DNA of 64,000 bases, taken from Actinomadura madurae (GTDB lineage: Bacteria > Actinomycetota > Actinomycetes > Streptosporangiales > Streptosporangiaceae). Below, in pieces: positions 39,950-49,056 of this stretch. Position 1 is the stretch's first letter, and the number at the start of each line of letters is the position of its first letter. The stretch lies in NCBI RefSeq assembly GCF_900115095.1, contig NZ_FOVH01000012.1:159306-223305 (forward strand). The letters are read 5' to 3'. Made by a program: the position numbers and the translations under genes. The notes beneath the pieces were generated by a model. That model did no database searches, was not told where the DNA came from, and saw nothing but the letters and a program-made list of their open reading frames with translations.

Positions 39950-39958
39950 CCCGGTAAC

Positions 39959-39997
39959 GAGAACGGCCGGCACGCGCATCGTGTGCCGGCCGTTCTC
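39959..39997. terminator. Strong bidirectional terminator hairpin
   Basis: GAGAACGGCCGGCAC and GTGCCGGCCGTTCTC, fifteen-base perfect arms with a nine-base loop, between the crotonase stop (39949) and the convergent thioesterase stop (40004). Confidence 0.85.
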
Positions 39998-40003
39998 GCG
40001 TGG

Positions 40004-40855
40004 CTACATGGCGCCGGACTGCGGCCCGCGCGCACTGACGTGCCCGGGGAAGCGCCGGATCATCGAGTCCTGGCTGAAGGACGACACGAGTGTCCCGTCC
40101 TGCGTGAAGAGCCGGCCGGTTCCGTAGACGCGGCCCCTGCCGGCGTACGCGGCATCGTTGGCCAGCAGGTGCCAGTCCGCGGCGTCGGACGCTTCGTGGA
40201 ACGTGAGCGTGTGCGTGACAACGCCCGTGGACAGCGAGGCGTGTGCCATGCTGCCGCCGACGCCCGCGTGCGGGCGCATCGCCGCCCCGATCAGCATGTT
40301 GTCGGTGTACCAGGCCGAGATCGCGTGGTTGCGGGCACGGTCCCCGCGCGGCGCGTCCGGCCACCGGACCCACACCGCGACCTCGGGCGGTCCGACCTGC
40401 TCCGGGTCGCCGAGGTCCACGTCGCCGACGATCCGCACCTCGGCCCCGTGGTGGCTCAGGTTCTCGGCGGGCTTGGCCTGCTCCGGGTCGCCGACCGCCG
40501 GCAGCGGCGGCGCATGCCGGATGACGTCCTCTTCCTCGGTGTCGAGCAGGACCGTGGCCCGGCTGATGTGCCGCTGCCCCTGCCGCACGGCCACCCCGAC
40601 GGTGGCCATCGTGCGTCCCGAGTGCAGCGTGTCGACCGAGAATTCGAGCGGCTGAGCCACATCGCCGGCGCGCGGGAACATGATCTGCAGCGACCGCACG
40701 ACCTTGTCGCCGTGCGAGGCGGCCGCCGCCATCAGCACCTGGCCCATCAGCTGTCCGCCGAAGACCGGCCGACCGTCCCCGACCAGCACACTTTCGCCGC
40801 GGAACTCGTCCGCGGCCGGACTGGTCAGCTCCAGCGCCTGAATCGCCGTCAGCAT
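40004..40855 (-). CDS. TesB-like acyl-CoA thioesterase domain protein
   Basis: A 283-residue double-hotdog protein. VFGGQLMGQVLMAAAASHGD and SLQIMFPRAGDVAQPLEFSV make the first hotdog; GSMAHASLSTGVVTHTLTFH and WHLLANDAAYAGRGRVYGTG the second. It ends with LVSSFSQDSMIRRF. The layout follows thioesterase II, although the first hotdog's GGQL-x-GQ is clearer than the second catalytic region. It may hydrolyse or merely bind CoA thioesters. The ATG at 40855 has GAGG 8 bases upstream and lies 19 bases behind the ACAD alpha gene, so it is the third gene of a leftward operon. Confidence 0.85.
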   Translation of the reverse strand: MLTAIQALELTSPAADEFRGESVLVGDGRPVFGGQLMGQVLMAAAASHGDKVVRSLQIMFPRAGDVAQPLEFSVDTLHSGRTMATVGVAVRQGQRHISRATVLLDTEEEDVIRHAPPLPAVGDPEQAKPAENLSHHGAEVRIVGDVDLGDPEQVGPPEVAVWVRWPDAPRGDRARNHAISAWYTDNMLIGAAMRPHAGVGGSMAHASLSTGVVTHTLTFHEASDAADWHLLANDAAYAGRGRVYGTGRLFTQDGTLVSSFSQDSMIRRFPGHVSARGPQSGAM

Positions 40856-40874
40856 CCTGTTTTCCTCGTCTCGC

Positions 40875-42035
40875 TCATCGGCTGCGGGGCAGGCCGAGCG
40901 AACTCCGGCCCACGTTGTTCCGCCAGATGTCCGTGGTGCCGCCGTAGATCTGCGTGGCCGGGGCCATGGCCCGGGCCCACGCCGCGCTGCCCTGGGCGGC
41001 CGCTCCGTCGGCCCCCTCGGCCAGCACCCCGGCGGGTGCCATCAGGTCGACCAGCAGCTCCGCGTCGCGCAGCAACGTCTCCGATGCCGTGACCTTCCCG
41101 AACTCCGAAGGCGTGTTCCACTCCACCTCGATGTCGAGCAGGACACCGGCGAGAGCGTGCCGCACGAGCGGATCGTCGATGGCGAGGACGCCGGGCTCCA
41201 GCTCGGTGGTCCGCGCCCATTCGACCGCCAGGTCGAGCATCTCCTCCAGGGTGCGGACGAACGCCGAGCCCATCGAGCCGTTCAGCTCGGCCAGCTCGCT
41301 TCCCTCGCCGGCACCGTGCTCGGTGGCGAGCGGTTCGGAGACGACCCGCCATCCCTCGCCGACCGGACCGAGCCTGTAGCTGTCGGGCACCCGGACGTCC
41401 CGATAGAAGGTCATATTGGTGCCCACGTGCCCCATGGCGCTGATGGGTTTCACCTCGATGCCGGGAGTGTCCATCGGGACCAGGAACATCGTGAGCGACC
41501 GGTGCTTCTCCTCCACCGGGCCGGTCCGCGCCAGCAGGAACACGTAGTCGGCGATCTCGGCGTAGGTGGTGAACATCTTCGCGCCGTTGATCACCCACTC
41601 GTCGCCGTCCCGCACGGCCCGGGTGCGCGCGGCGGCCATGTCCGAGCCGCTGTCGGGTTCGCTGTAGCCGAGGCAGAACGACGCCCGGCCGCTCTCCAGC
41701 GCCGGCAGCGCCGTCGCTCGCAGCTGGTCCGAGCCGTACTTGCGCACCGTGGGCAGTATCAGGCCGTTGCCGAACCTTGGCACGCGGTACTCGACCTGCA
41801 GCAGGTCGAGGATCCGGGCCCGGACCGCGTCGAGCTCCGCGCCGCCCCGCGACCGCGGGCTGCGGGGGTGCACCCACCCGCGCTCGGCCAGTTGCTCGAT
41901 GAGCTCCTTGCTCGGGCGCTCGTGGTCCAGATTCAGCGCGTGCGGGTCGGGTGTCCAGTGGTTCTCGAAGACCTCGCGCACTTCCGCTTCGAAGGCCCGC
42001 TGCTCGTCGTCGAGCTCGATCCGGCTGAAGTCCAT
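40875..42035 (-). CDS. Acyl-CoA dehydrogenase, alpha-type subunit (pair 4)
   Basis: A 386-residue ACAD. It begins MDFSRIELDDEQRAFEAEVR; the flavin motif is FCLGYSEPDSGSDMAAARTR and the middle domain continues INGAKMFTTYAEIADYVFLL. The C-terminus YGGTTDIWRNNVGRSSLGL supplies the dimer-interface loop. The ATG at 42035 shares one base with the preceding stop (TGATG). It combines with the next-door beta subunit, here transcribed first. The EVKPISAMGHVGTNMTFY stretch resembles FadE26-type enzymes more than pairs 1-3, so this pair may act on a different chain. Confidence 0.9.
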   Translation of the reverse strand: MDFSRIELDDEQRAFEAEVREVFENHWTPDPHALNLDHERPSKELIEQLAERGWVHPRSPRSRGGAELDAVRARILDLLQVEYRVPRFGNGLILPTVRKYGSDQLRATALPALESGRASFCLGYSEPDSGSDMAAARTRAVRDGDEWVINGAKMFTTYAEIADYVFLLARTGPVEEKHRSLTMFLVPMDTPGIEVKPISAMGHVGTNMTFYRDVRVPDSYRLGPVGEGWRVVSEPLATEHGAGEGSELAELNGSMGSAFVRTLEEMLDLAVEWARTTELEPGVLAIDDPLVRHALAGVLLDIEVEWNTPSEFGKVTASETLLRDAELLVDLMAPAGVLAEGADGAAAQGSAAWARAMAPATQIYGGTTDIWRNNVGRSSLGLPRSR

Positions 42036-43120
42036 CACGCACCCCCGGTGGCGACGAGGGAACGGCCGGGCACCGGGCGCCGCTCGACGCGGTCCAGTGC
42101 GGTGGCGATCTCGGCGAGGTGGATGCGGCTGCCGCCGCCGAGCCGGCCCCAGAGCGCGGATCGGCGATGGTACAGACTGATGTCCGACTCGAGCATGAGG
42201 CCGAAGCCGCCGTGGACGTGCACGCAGTCGCCGGTGATCCGGGGCGCGACCCGGGCCGCGTTGGCGAGAGCCATCACCGGCAACTCCGGGCGTGTCAAGG
42301 GTTCCTCGGACTGGAACCAGGCCGCCTTCAGCGTGAGGTTTCGCGCCGCTTCGACGGCCTCGTGCGCATCGACCAGACGGTGGCCGACCGCCTGGAACGT
42401 CGCGATCGGGACGCCGAACTGGTGCCGTTCCAGCGCGTAGTCGCGGGCCAGCGCGACCGCCCCGTCGCCGAGGCCCACCAGCGCCGCGGCGGTGACGACC
42501 CGCCACTCGGAAAGCGCTTTCCGCCACGCTTCCTCGGCGACGTCGCCGGTAGCCAGAACGGTCTGTGAGACCTCCGGATCCGCCGGGTCCCACAAGGCGA
42601 CCGGCGCTGCGGCGTCGTTGGCCGTCTGAGGTGGCGGGGTGTCCCGGCGCAGCAGCACCAGCTCGGTGCCGCGGCGGGCGAGCACCCCGTGCGCCAGGGC
42701 GCCGCTGGGGACCAGGTGCCGCCCCGAACCACCGTGGGACAGCGGTGCCAGGGAGTAGATCGTCTCACCGGAAACGGCCGCGTCCACGTCGATGCCGCCG
42801 CCGTCGAGGCGGCAGAGGGCGCGGGCCGCCACCGCGTGGTCGGCCAGTGGCACGGGGGCGAGGGTGCGGCCGGCGGCCTCCGCGGCGAACGCCAGCTCGA
42901 CGAGCCCGGCTCCCTGGCCGCCGCGCGCCTCGGGCAACGCCAGCCCGACGATGCCGGCGTGCTCGGCGTTCTGCCAGAGCGCCGGGTCGAAGCCGAGTGG
43001 CTCGGCCGCGCGGACCACGTCGGCGGGTGAATGCCGGCCGAAGAAGCCGGCGAGCATCGCGCAGACCTCGGTCTGCTGCTCGTCGAAGGAATAGTCGTTC
43101 CGGCGCAGTTCGATGGTCAT
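42035..43120 (-). CDS. Acyl-CoA dehydrogenase, beta-type subunit (pair 4)
   Basis: A 361-residue beta-type subunit. The N-terminal helical domain includes GIVGLALPEARGGQGAGLVE, the middle domain lacks the SEP flavin motif, and the C-terminal domain has LERHQFGVPIATFQAVGHRL and VHVHGGFGLMLESDISLYHR. It is the first gene of a three-gene leftward operon (beta, alpha, thioesterase). The ATG at 43120 has AGAGG close upstream. The gap to the divergent amidohydrolase carries TACAGTA, so both are candidate members of one regulon. Loss of flavin contacts means it should work only with the alpha partner. Confidence 0.87.
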   Translation of the reverse strand: MTIELRRNDYSFDEQQTEVCAMLAGFFGRHSPADVVRAAEPLGFDPALWQNAEHAGIVGLALPEARGGQGAGLVELAFAAEAAGRTLAPVPLADHAVAARALCRLDGGGIDVDAAVSGETIYSLAPLSHGGSGRHLVPSGALAHGVLARRGTELVLLRRDTPPPQTANDAAAPVALWDPADPEVSQTVLATGDVAEEAWRKALSEWRVVTAAALVGLGDGAVALARDYALERHQFGVPIATFQAVGHRLVDAHEAVEAARNLTLKAAWFQSEEPLTRPELPVMALANAARVAPRITGDCVHVHGGFGLMLESDISLYHRRSALWGRLGGGSRIHLAEIATALDRVERRPVPGRSLVATGGA

Positions 43121-43235
43121 GTTCCTCTTCCGGTGAGTGCGGACCGGTCTCGTGGTCAAGCGGTCGCGGACGTCTCTGCGCACCGGACTGGACGTGGCCG
43201 CGGTGGTTGACGACGGGAACTTATAGAATGCTTAA

Positions 43236-43252
43236 TAGTGTACCCTACAGTA
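43236..43252. promoter_or_regulatory. Near-palindrome TAGTGTA-CCC-TACAGTA in divergent gap
   Basis: Seven-base arms with one mismatch around CCC, between ACAD pair 4 and the amidohydrolase. The right arm is identical to the TACAGTA arm at 31450-31456. Confidence 0.5.
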
Positions 43253-43292
43253 TGGGCTTTAGTAGAGGTTCGGACCGGGAAGGATCCAGCAC

Positions 43293-44522
43293 ATGACCGA
43301 GGCGTCACCTCAGTTCACCGATGCGCCGATCTTCGATGCCGACCAGCACATGTACGAGACCCCGGACGCGCTGACCCGGTACCTGCCGGAGAAGTACCGC
43401 TCCGCCGTGCAGTTCGTCCAGGTCGGCAGGCGAACGAGGATCGCGATCCTCAACAAGATCACGGACTACATCCCCAACCCGACCTTCGACCGCGTCGCCG
43501 CACCGGGTGCGTACGAGCCGTTCTATTCCGGCAACAACCCGGAGAGTAAGTCGCTGAAGGAGCTCGGCGGCCGGGGCGTCGACTCGATTCCCGCCTGGCG
43601 GGAGCCCGAGGCCCGGATGAAGGTCCTGGACGAGCAGGGGGTCGACAGCACGCTCGTGTACCCCACACTGGCCAACCTGGTCGAGCACTCGGCCGCGGAG
43701 GACCCCGAGCTCGTCGTGGCGGTCATGCACGCGCTGAACCGCTGGATGCTCGACCAGTGGCAGTACGTCTACCAGAACCGGTTGTTCATGACCCCGGTCA
43801 TCAGCTGCGCTCTCGTCGACGACGCCCGGCGGGAGCTGGAGTACGTCATCGAGAACGGCGCCAAGGTGGTGCTCATGAAGCCGGCGCCGGTGAAGGGCCT
43901 GCGGGGCTGGCGTTCGCCGGCGCTGCCGGAGTTCGACCCGTTCTGGGCCGACGTCCAGGACGCGAACATCCCGGTCGTGCTGCACGCGAGCCAGCCGCCG
44001 TTGACCGACTACGTCAACAGGTGGGAGCCGCCGTCGACGAACAGCGCGTTCGCCGGCAGCGCGTTCCGCCGGGTGGTGCTGGGGCATCGCGAGATCGCGG
44101 ACATGCTGGCGAGCCTGATCTGCCATGGCACGCTCACCCGGTTCCCGAAGCTGCGCATCGCGAGCATCGAGAACGGCAGCCACTGGATCCAGTCGCTGTT
44201 CACCGAACTCGAGGTCTCGTACTCCAAGGAGCCGACCTCGTTCCCCGAGCACCCGATTGAGGCGTTCCGCCGCAACATCTGGGTCAGCCCGTTCTGGGAG
44301 GGGTCGGTCGAGGACGTCGTCAACACCGTCGGCTGGGACAAGGTCCTGTTCGGGTCGGACTACCCGCACCCCGAGGGCCTGGCGGAGCCGAAGGGCTACT
44401 TCAAGTACGCCGAGGGCATGTCCGAGAAGCGCACCTACGACTTCATGGGTGACAACACGCGCCGTTTCATGGGCCTGCCGGTCGTCTACAAGGCCGAGGA
44501 GGAAGCGCCTGTGCCGGTCTGA
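43293..44522 (+). CDS. Amidohydrolase-2 family metal-dependent hydrolase or decarboxylase
   Basis: A 409-residue TIM-barrel protein. The first-strand motif APIFDADQHMYETPD offers a metal His. Further candidates are VVLHASQPP, RRVVLGHREIADM and the end-strand LFGSDYPHPEG with its Asp. This is the ACMSD-like subfamily, in which a single metal supports hydrolysis or decarboxylation of carboxylate-bearing rings or chains. HxH at strand 1 is reduced to QHM, so the metal set may be unusual. ATG 43293 follows AAGGA with 9 bases spacing. It is monocistronic, ending at a strong hairpin. Decarboxylation or ring-opening hydrolysis in the pathway is inferred. Confidence 0.88.
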   Translation: MTEASPQFTDAPIFDADQHMYETPDALTRYLPEKYRSAVQFVQVGRRTRIAILNKITDYIPNPTFDRVAAPGAYEPFYSGNNPESKSLKELGGRGVDSIPAWREPEARMKVLDEQGVDSTLVYPTLANLVEHSAAEDPELVVAVMHALNRWMLDQWQYVYQNRLFMTPVISCALVDDARRELEYVIENGAKVVLMKPAPVKGLRGWRSPALPEFDPFWADVQDANIPVVLHASQPPLTDYVNRWEPPSTNSAFAGSAFRRVVLGHREIADMLASLICHGTLTRFPKLRIASIENGSHWIQSLFTELEVSYSKEPTSFPEHPIEAFRRNIWVSPFWEGSVEDVVNTVGWDKVLFGSDYPHPEGLAEPKGYFKYAEGMSEKRTYDFMGDNTRRFMGLPVVYKAEEEAPVPV

Positions 44523-44541
44523 TGGGCAGGACGGTCGACCT

Positions 44542-44571
44542 CGGGGGGTTCGCGCGTGCGCGAACCCCCCG
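44542..44571. terminator. Strong bidirectional terminator hairpin
   Basis: CGGGGGGTTCGCG and CGCGAACCCCCCG, thirteen-base perfect arms with a four-base loop, just after the amidohydrolase stop and before the convergent SDR. Confidence 0.85.
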
Positions 44572-44680
44572 AATGCTTGTACTCAGCGGAACGAGCTGAA
44601 CAAGGTGTCGGATCCGGCGCTCGACGCCGACTGGGTCAGGCCGCCGGCCGCACGCGAGGGGCGCCTGCGGGCATGGCCGT

Positions 44681-45448
44681 TCAGATGTTGAAGCGCAGCG
44701 CGCCGTCGATGCGGATGACCGTGCCGTTGAGGTAGTCGTTCTCGGCGATGTGCCGTGCCAGCCGGGCGTACTCGTCGGCGTGGCCCATGCGCTTGGGGTT
44801 CGGCACGCCCGGGCCCCACTTCGCCTGCGCCTCCTCCTCGCTCATCCGGTACGCGGGCGTGAAGAACGTGCCGGGGGCGATGCACATGACCCGGACCCCG
44901 GTCGGCGCGAGGTCGCGCGCCGCGGTCAGGGTCAGGCCGATCACCCCGCCCTTGGCGGCGGAGTAGTCGCTCTGGCCCACCTGACCCTCGAAGCCGGCGA
45001 TGCTGGCGGTGGAGATCACGACGCCGCGCTGGTCGTCCTCGAGCGGATCGTTCTGGGCCATGGCCGCGGCGGCCTTGCTCATCACGCGGTAGGTGCCGGT
45101 GAGGTAGACGTCGACGGTAGTGGCGAAGATGTCGGCGGAGTAGGCCTCGCCCTTGCGGTTCACCATCCGCCGGGCGGCGACCGGTCCACCGTGGACGATG
45201 ACGGTCGTGCGCAGTGGGGCCAGCCCGGCCGCGGCCGCGATCGCCTCGTCCACGGACTCGTCGCTGGTGACGTCGGTGGGCACGAAGGCCGCCGTGTCGC
45301 CGAGCTCGTCCGCGAGCGCCTTGCCCTTCTCCTCCGCGAGGTCCGCGATGACCACCTTCGCCCCCGCGGCGACGAGCCTGCGGGTGGTCGCCGCGCCGAA
45401 GCCGCCGGCGCCGCCGGTCACGAGTGCGGACGATCCGGAAAGGTCCAT
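44681..45448 (-). CDS. Short-chain dehydrogenase (type-II 3-hydroxyacyl-CoA dehydrogenase-like)
   Basis: A 255-residue SDR. TGGAGGFGAATTRRLV binds NAD, with Asp at the end of the second strand in KVVIADLAEEKG favouring NAD over NADP. Ser in VISTASIAGFEG and DYSAAKGGVIGLT form the active site, and APGTFFTPAYRM matches the substrate loop of HSD17B10-like enzymes. These oxidise 3-hydroxy-2-methylacyl-CoA and steroid alcohols. The start at 45448 is chosen for AGGAG just upstream; an earlier GTG adds 11 residues. It is divergent from a thiolase, a sensible enzyme pair (3-keto formation, then thiolysis). Confidence 0.9.
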   Translation of the reverse strand: MDLSGSSALVTGGAGGFGAATTRRLVAAGAKVVIADLAEEKGKALADELGDTAAFVPTDVTSDESVDEAIAAAAGLAPLRTTVIVHGGPVAARRMVNRKGEAYSADIFATTVDVYLTGTYRVMSKAAAAMAQNDPLEDDQRGVVISTASIAGFEGQVGQSDYSAAKGGVIGLTLTAARDLAPTGVRVMCIAPGTFFTPAYRMSEEEAQAKWGPGVPNPKRMGHADEYARLARHIAENDYLNGTVIRIDGALRFNI

Positions 45449-45522
45449 GTTCTCTCCTTGGGAAGGCGCTGCGTGCGTCACTGGTGTGCCCGGCCGCAGG
45501 GACCGGTTCCGGGCCCCTCATG

Positions 45523-45541
45523 ACTACTGTACTGTTGTAGT
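45523..45541. promoter_or_regulatory. ACTAC-N9-GTAGT with embedded TACTGTA, probable operator
   Basis: An imperfect palindrome containing TACTGTA (45525-45531) in the divergent gap of SDR and thiolase. The phrase TGACTACT occurs again at 45550-45557, giving two candidate half-sites. Confidence 0.55.
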
Positions 45542-45606
45542 TATCGTAATGACTACTATTGCGTGTTGCAGAGTCGGGTACGGTACACACCCCCAGAGAG
45601 GTGCAC

Positions 45607-46779
45607 ATGTCCGCTCCGGTCATCGTCAGCGCGGCTCGTACGGCCATCGGGACGGCAGGGAAGGGCACTCTCGCCGACACCAGCGGAGAGACGCTCGCCG
45701 CGGCGATCGTGGAGGAGACCGTGCGCCGCTCCGGGCTCGAGCCCGCGAAATTCGACGACGTGATCATTGCCGAAAGCCTCTACGGAGGCGGTGCCCTGGC
45801 CCGCTATGCCGCCGTGGTCACCGGGATGCCTGATGTGCCCGGAGCGGCCGTGAACCGGCACTGCGCGGGCAGTCTCACCTCGATCGGCATGGCGGCCGCG
45901 TCGATCGCGTCGGGGATGGAGTCGGCGATCGTGGCGGGCGGTGTGCAGGCGACCTCGATGGGGCCGCGCCTGCGTCAGCGTGTCCCGGGCACCGCCGGCG
46001 AGTACGTCGACTGGTACCCGCCGACCCACCCGGACTCGCCCGACGCGCCGAACCGGGACATGTCCATCTCCGTAGGCTGGAACACCGCCAAAGAGGCGGG
46101 GATCACCCGCGAGGAGCAGGACGCCTGGGCGTACCGGTCCCACGTCCGCGCGATCGCGGCGATCGATGCCGGCAAGTTCACCGACGAGATCGTCCCCCTC
46201 AAACTGACCGGGCCTGGCGGCGCGGTGGTCGAGTTCGCCGTGGACGAGCACCCGCGGCGTACGACCTCACTCGAGAAGCTGGCCTCGCTCAAGGTCCTGC
46301 ACCCGGAGATCCCCGGTTTCTCCATCACCGCGGGCAATGCCAGCGGGGTCAACGACGCGGCCGCCGCGGTGGCGGTGGCCGCCGCGGAACTGGCCACCGC
46401 GGAAGGGCTGACGCCGATGGCGAAGATCGTCGCCTGGGCCTCGGCCGGGGTTGCTCCCGCGCGCATGGGTTTCGGCGGGCTCGTCGCCGCCGAGAAGGTG
46501 CTGCGGCGGGCGGGCCGGACGCCCGCCGACGTGACCCTGTGGGAGATCAACGAGGCGTTCGCCTCCGTCCCGATCGCCGTCTGCGGGGAGTTCGGCCTCG
46601 ACGAGGAGCGGGTGAACTTCAGCGGCAGCGGGTGCAGCCTCGGCCATCCGGTGGCCGCTTCGGGCGCGCGCATGATCGTGACGCTCGTGCACGAGCTGCG
46701 CCGCCGCGGCGGTGGTCTCGGGATGGCGACGATGTGCGCGGGCGGCGGTCAGGGCGGTGCGGTCCTGATCGAGGTCTGA
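45607..46779 (+). CDS. Thiolase (acetyl-CoA acyltransferase)
   Basis: A 390-residue thiolase with the full active site. The nucleophilic Cys is in VNRHCAGSLTSIGMAA and the FSITAGNASGVNDAAAAV region binds CoA. His is in GCSLGHPVAASGARMI, and the second Cys in TMCAGGGQGGAVL. It cleaves 3-ketoacyl-CoA to a shortened acyl-CoA. The ATG at 45607 follows AGAGG; an earlier in-frame start lies in the promoter. It is followed by the fused ACAD after 62 bases with its own ribosome site, so the two likely share a transcript. Confidence 0.93.
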   Translation: MSAPVIVSAARTAIGTAGKGTLADTSGETLAAAIVEETVRRSGLEPAKFDDVIIAESLYGGGALARYAAVVTGMPDVPGAAVNRHCAGSLTSIGMAAASIASGMESAIVAGGVQATSMGPRLRQRVPGTAGEYVDWYPPTHPDSPDAPNRDMSISVGWNTAKEAGITREEQDAWAYRSHVRAIAAIDAGKFTDEIVPLKLTGPGGAVVEFAVDEHPRRTTSLEKLASLKVLHPEIPGFSITAGNASGVNDAAAAVAVAAAELATAEGLTPMAKIVAWASAGVAPARMGFGGLVAAEKVLRRAGRTPADVTLWEINEAFASVPIAVCGEFGLDEERVNFSGSGCSLGHPVAASGARMIVTLVHELRRRGGGLGMATMCAGGGQGGAVLIEV

Positions 46780-46841
46780 CTCCGAAAAAACGAGCCGGAA
46801 CCACTACAGCACGACGCCCGACCGAGCTGAGGAGCCGCCCG

Positions 46842-48989
46842 ATGGGGCTTGCCATCACCGAGGAGCACCAGGAACTCGCGACCGTTGTCCGGGAGTTCGC
46901 CACCGAGCAGCGGGTCCGGGCCGCCGCGCGCGCCGTACTGGACCCGGACGCGCCCTCCGTGCCGGACGTGTGGAAGCGGATCGCCGACCTGGGCTGGCTC
47001 GGGCTGCACCTGCCGGAGTCGGCCGGCGGGTCCGGGTTCGGCCTGCCGGAGCTGGCGGTCGTCGTCGACGAGCTGGGGCGCGCGGTCGGTCCCGGTCGGC
47101 TGCTGCCGACCGTCACCGCGTCCGCCGTGCTGGCCGGCTCGGGCGGCGAAGCGCTGCGCGAGCTCGTCACGCGGCTGGCCGACGGCTCGGCCGTCGCCGG
47201 GCTGGGGCTGGCGCCCGGCCTGACCCGCGAGGCCGACGGTGGCTTCACCGGGGAGCTGACGGTGCTGGCGGGGCAGTGGGCCGACGTGTTCGTGCTCGCG
47301 GCCGGCGACGATCTGCTCGTCGTCCCCGCCGGTGCCGGCGCGCTCGCCGTGGCCCCCGTGACCGGGTTGGATCCGTCGCTGGGGCTGGCGAAGGTCACCG
47401 TCACCGGCCTGGCCGCGGCCGACGGTCACGTGCTGGCCGGAGCGGCGGGCGCCGCGGTCTCGCTGCTGCGGACGCTGGCCGCCGCCGAGGCCGCCGGCGG
47501 GGCGCGGGGCTGTCTGGACTTCGCGTTGGAGTACGCCAGGGTCCGGGAGCAGTTCGGCCGGCCGATCGGCAGTTTCCAGGCCGTCAAGCACCACCTGGCC
47601 ACCATGCTCGTCGGCGTCGAGCTCGCGACCGCGCTCGCCTGGGACGCGGCGAGGGGCGCGGCCACGGCCGACGAGGCCGGGCTGACGGCGGCGGCCGCGG
47701 CCGGGTTCGCGCTGCGCAACTACCAGGACTGCGCGCGCAGGGCCATCCAGATCTTCGGCGGCATCGGCTTCACCTGGGAACACGACGCGCACCTGTACCT
47801 GCGGCGTGCCGGTGCGCTCCAGGCCGTGGTGGCGGCACTGGGCTCGCCCGAGGACGAGGTCTTCGCGGCCACGAAGGCCGGCGTGCGGCGGCAGTTCACG
47901 ATCGACCTGCCCGAGGAGGCGCAGATCCACCGGGCCGAGGCCCGGAAGTTCCTCGAGCGGTACCGCGCCACGCCCGACGGCGAGCGCCGGGCGCTACTCG
48001 CGTCGTCCGGCTACCAGGTTCCGCACTGGCCCGAACCGTTCGGGCGGGGCGCCACCGCCGTCGAGCAGCTCGTCCTGGAGGAGGAGCTGTCCGAGGTCGA
48101 GGCGCCTTCGCTCGGCATCGGCGGATGGGTGCTGCTGACCCTCGCGCAGACCGCGAACGAGGAGCAGATCCGGCGGTGGATCGCGCCGGGGCTGCTCGGC
48201 GAGCAGCGGTGGTGCCAGTTGTTCAGCGAGCCGAACGCCGGCTCGGACGCGGCCGCCGTGCAAACGCGTGGCACGCGGGTCGACGGTGGCTGGCGCGTGA
48301 ACGGCCAGAAGGTCTGGACCAGTGACGCGCAGAACTGCAACCGGGGCCTGGCGACCGTGCGCACCGACCCGGAAGCCCCCAAGCACAAGGGCATCACGGC
48401 GATGGCCGTCGACCTCACCGCGCCCGGTGTCACGATCCGGCCGCTGCGCGAGATCACCGGCCAGGCGTTGTTCAACGAGGTCTTCTTCGACGACGTCTTC
48501 GTTCCCGATGAGGACGTGGTGGGGGAGCCGAACGACGGCTGGCGGGTCGCCCGGGCCACGCTCGGCAACGAGCGGGTGTCCATCGGCGGCGGTTCCCGGG
48601 AGGGCCTCTCGGCCTGGGATCTGCCGGGCATCGCGAGCCGGTACGGCGTCACCGACACCGAGCACACCCGCGCCATCGCGCGGCTTGTCACCGAGGAACA
48701 GGCGATGCGCGCGCTGAACCTGCGTCAGGCGACGCGCGCCGTGGCCGGTGCCGGGGCGGGACCGGAGGGCAACGTGACGAAGCTGCTGTCGGCCGAGCAC
48801 GCCCAGCGCGTCACCGAGCTGGCGGTCGAGCTGTCCGGCACGGCCGCGGTGACCGGGGACGAGGAGGCGATCATGTTCGAGTACCTCTTCGGTCGCTGCC
48901 TGTCGATCGCGGGCGGCACGTCCGAGATCACCCGCAACGTGATCGCGGAGCGGATCCTCGGCCTGCCGCGGGATCCGCTCGCGCGCTGA
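46842..48989 (+). CDS. Fused two-domain acyl-CoA dehydrogenase (FadE34-type)
   Basis: A 715-residue protein equal to a beta-type subunit joined to an alpha-type subunit. The first half (1-345) has REQFGRPIGSFQAVKHH at 235-251 and IFGGIGFTWEHDAHLYLRR but no flavin SEP motif. The second half (about 355-715) has QLFSEPNAGSDAAAVQTR from 459, VNGQKVWTSDAQNCNRG, and ends AGGTSEITRNVIAERILGL. FadE34 of mycobacteria, which dehydrogenates a bile-acid-type steroid CoA, has the same length and order. GGAG lies 7 bases before ATG 46842. It follows the thiolase and ends before a convergent GntR gene. Confidence 0.92.
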   Translation: MGLAITEEHQELATVVREFATEQRVRAAARAVLDPDAPSVPDVWKRIADLGWLGLHLPESAGGSGFGLPELAVVVDELGRAVGPGRLLPTVTASAVLAGSGGEALRELVTRLADGSAVAGLGLAPGLTREADGGFTGELTVLAGQWADVFVLAAGDDLLVVPAGAGALAVAPVTGLDPSLGLAKVTVTGLAAADGHVLAGAAGAAVSLLRTLAAAEAAGGARGCLDFALEYARVREQFGRPIGSFQAVKHHLATMLVGVELATALAWDAARGAATADEAGLTAAAAAGFALRNYQDCARRAIQIFGGIGFTWEHDAHLYLRRAGALQAVVAALGSPEDEVFAATKAGVRRQFTIDLPEEAQIHRAEARKFLERYRATPDGERRALLASSGYQVPHWPEPFGRGATAVEQLVLEEELSEVEAPSLGIGGWVLLTLAQTANEEQIRRWIAPGLLGEQRWCQLFSEPNAGSDAAAVQTRGTRVDGGWRVNGQKVWTSDAQNCNRGLATVRTDPEAPKHKGITAMAVDLTAPGVTIRPLREITGQALFNEVFFDDVFVPDEDVVGEPNDGWRVARATLGNERVSIGGGSREGLSAWDLPGIASRYGVTDTEHTRAIARLVTEEQAMRALNLRQATRAVAGAGAGPEGNVTKLLSAEHAQRVTELAVELSGTAAVTGDEEAIMFEYLFGRCLSIAGGTSEITRNVIAERILGLPRDPLAR

Positions 48990-49021
48990 ACCGGCTTTCC
49001 GGCGGGAACCCAGCCGTTCAA

Positions 49022-49037
49022 CGCGCTGAGCAGCGCG
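49022..49037. terminator. Short hairpin between fused ACAD and GntR genes
   Basis: CGCGCT-GAGC-AGCGCG, six-base arms in the 67-base convergent gap. Weak but the only candidate there. Confidence 0.35.
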
Positions 49038-49056
49038 GAACCGGAGAGCGCGTGAC

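Noticed and set aside
46539..46841. In-frame extension upstream of the fused ACAD
   Set aside because: It overlaps the thiolase in another frame; ATG 46842 with GGAG fits the family start.
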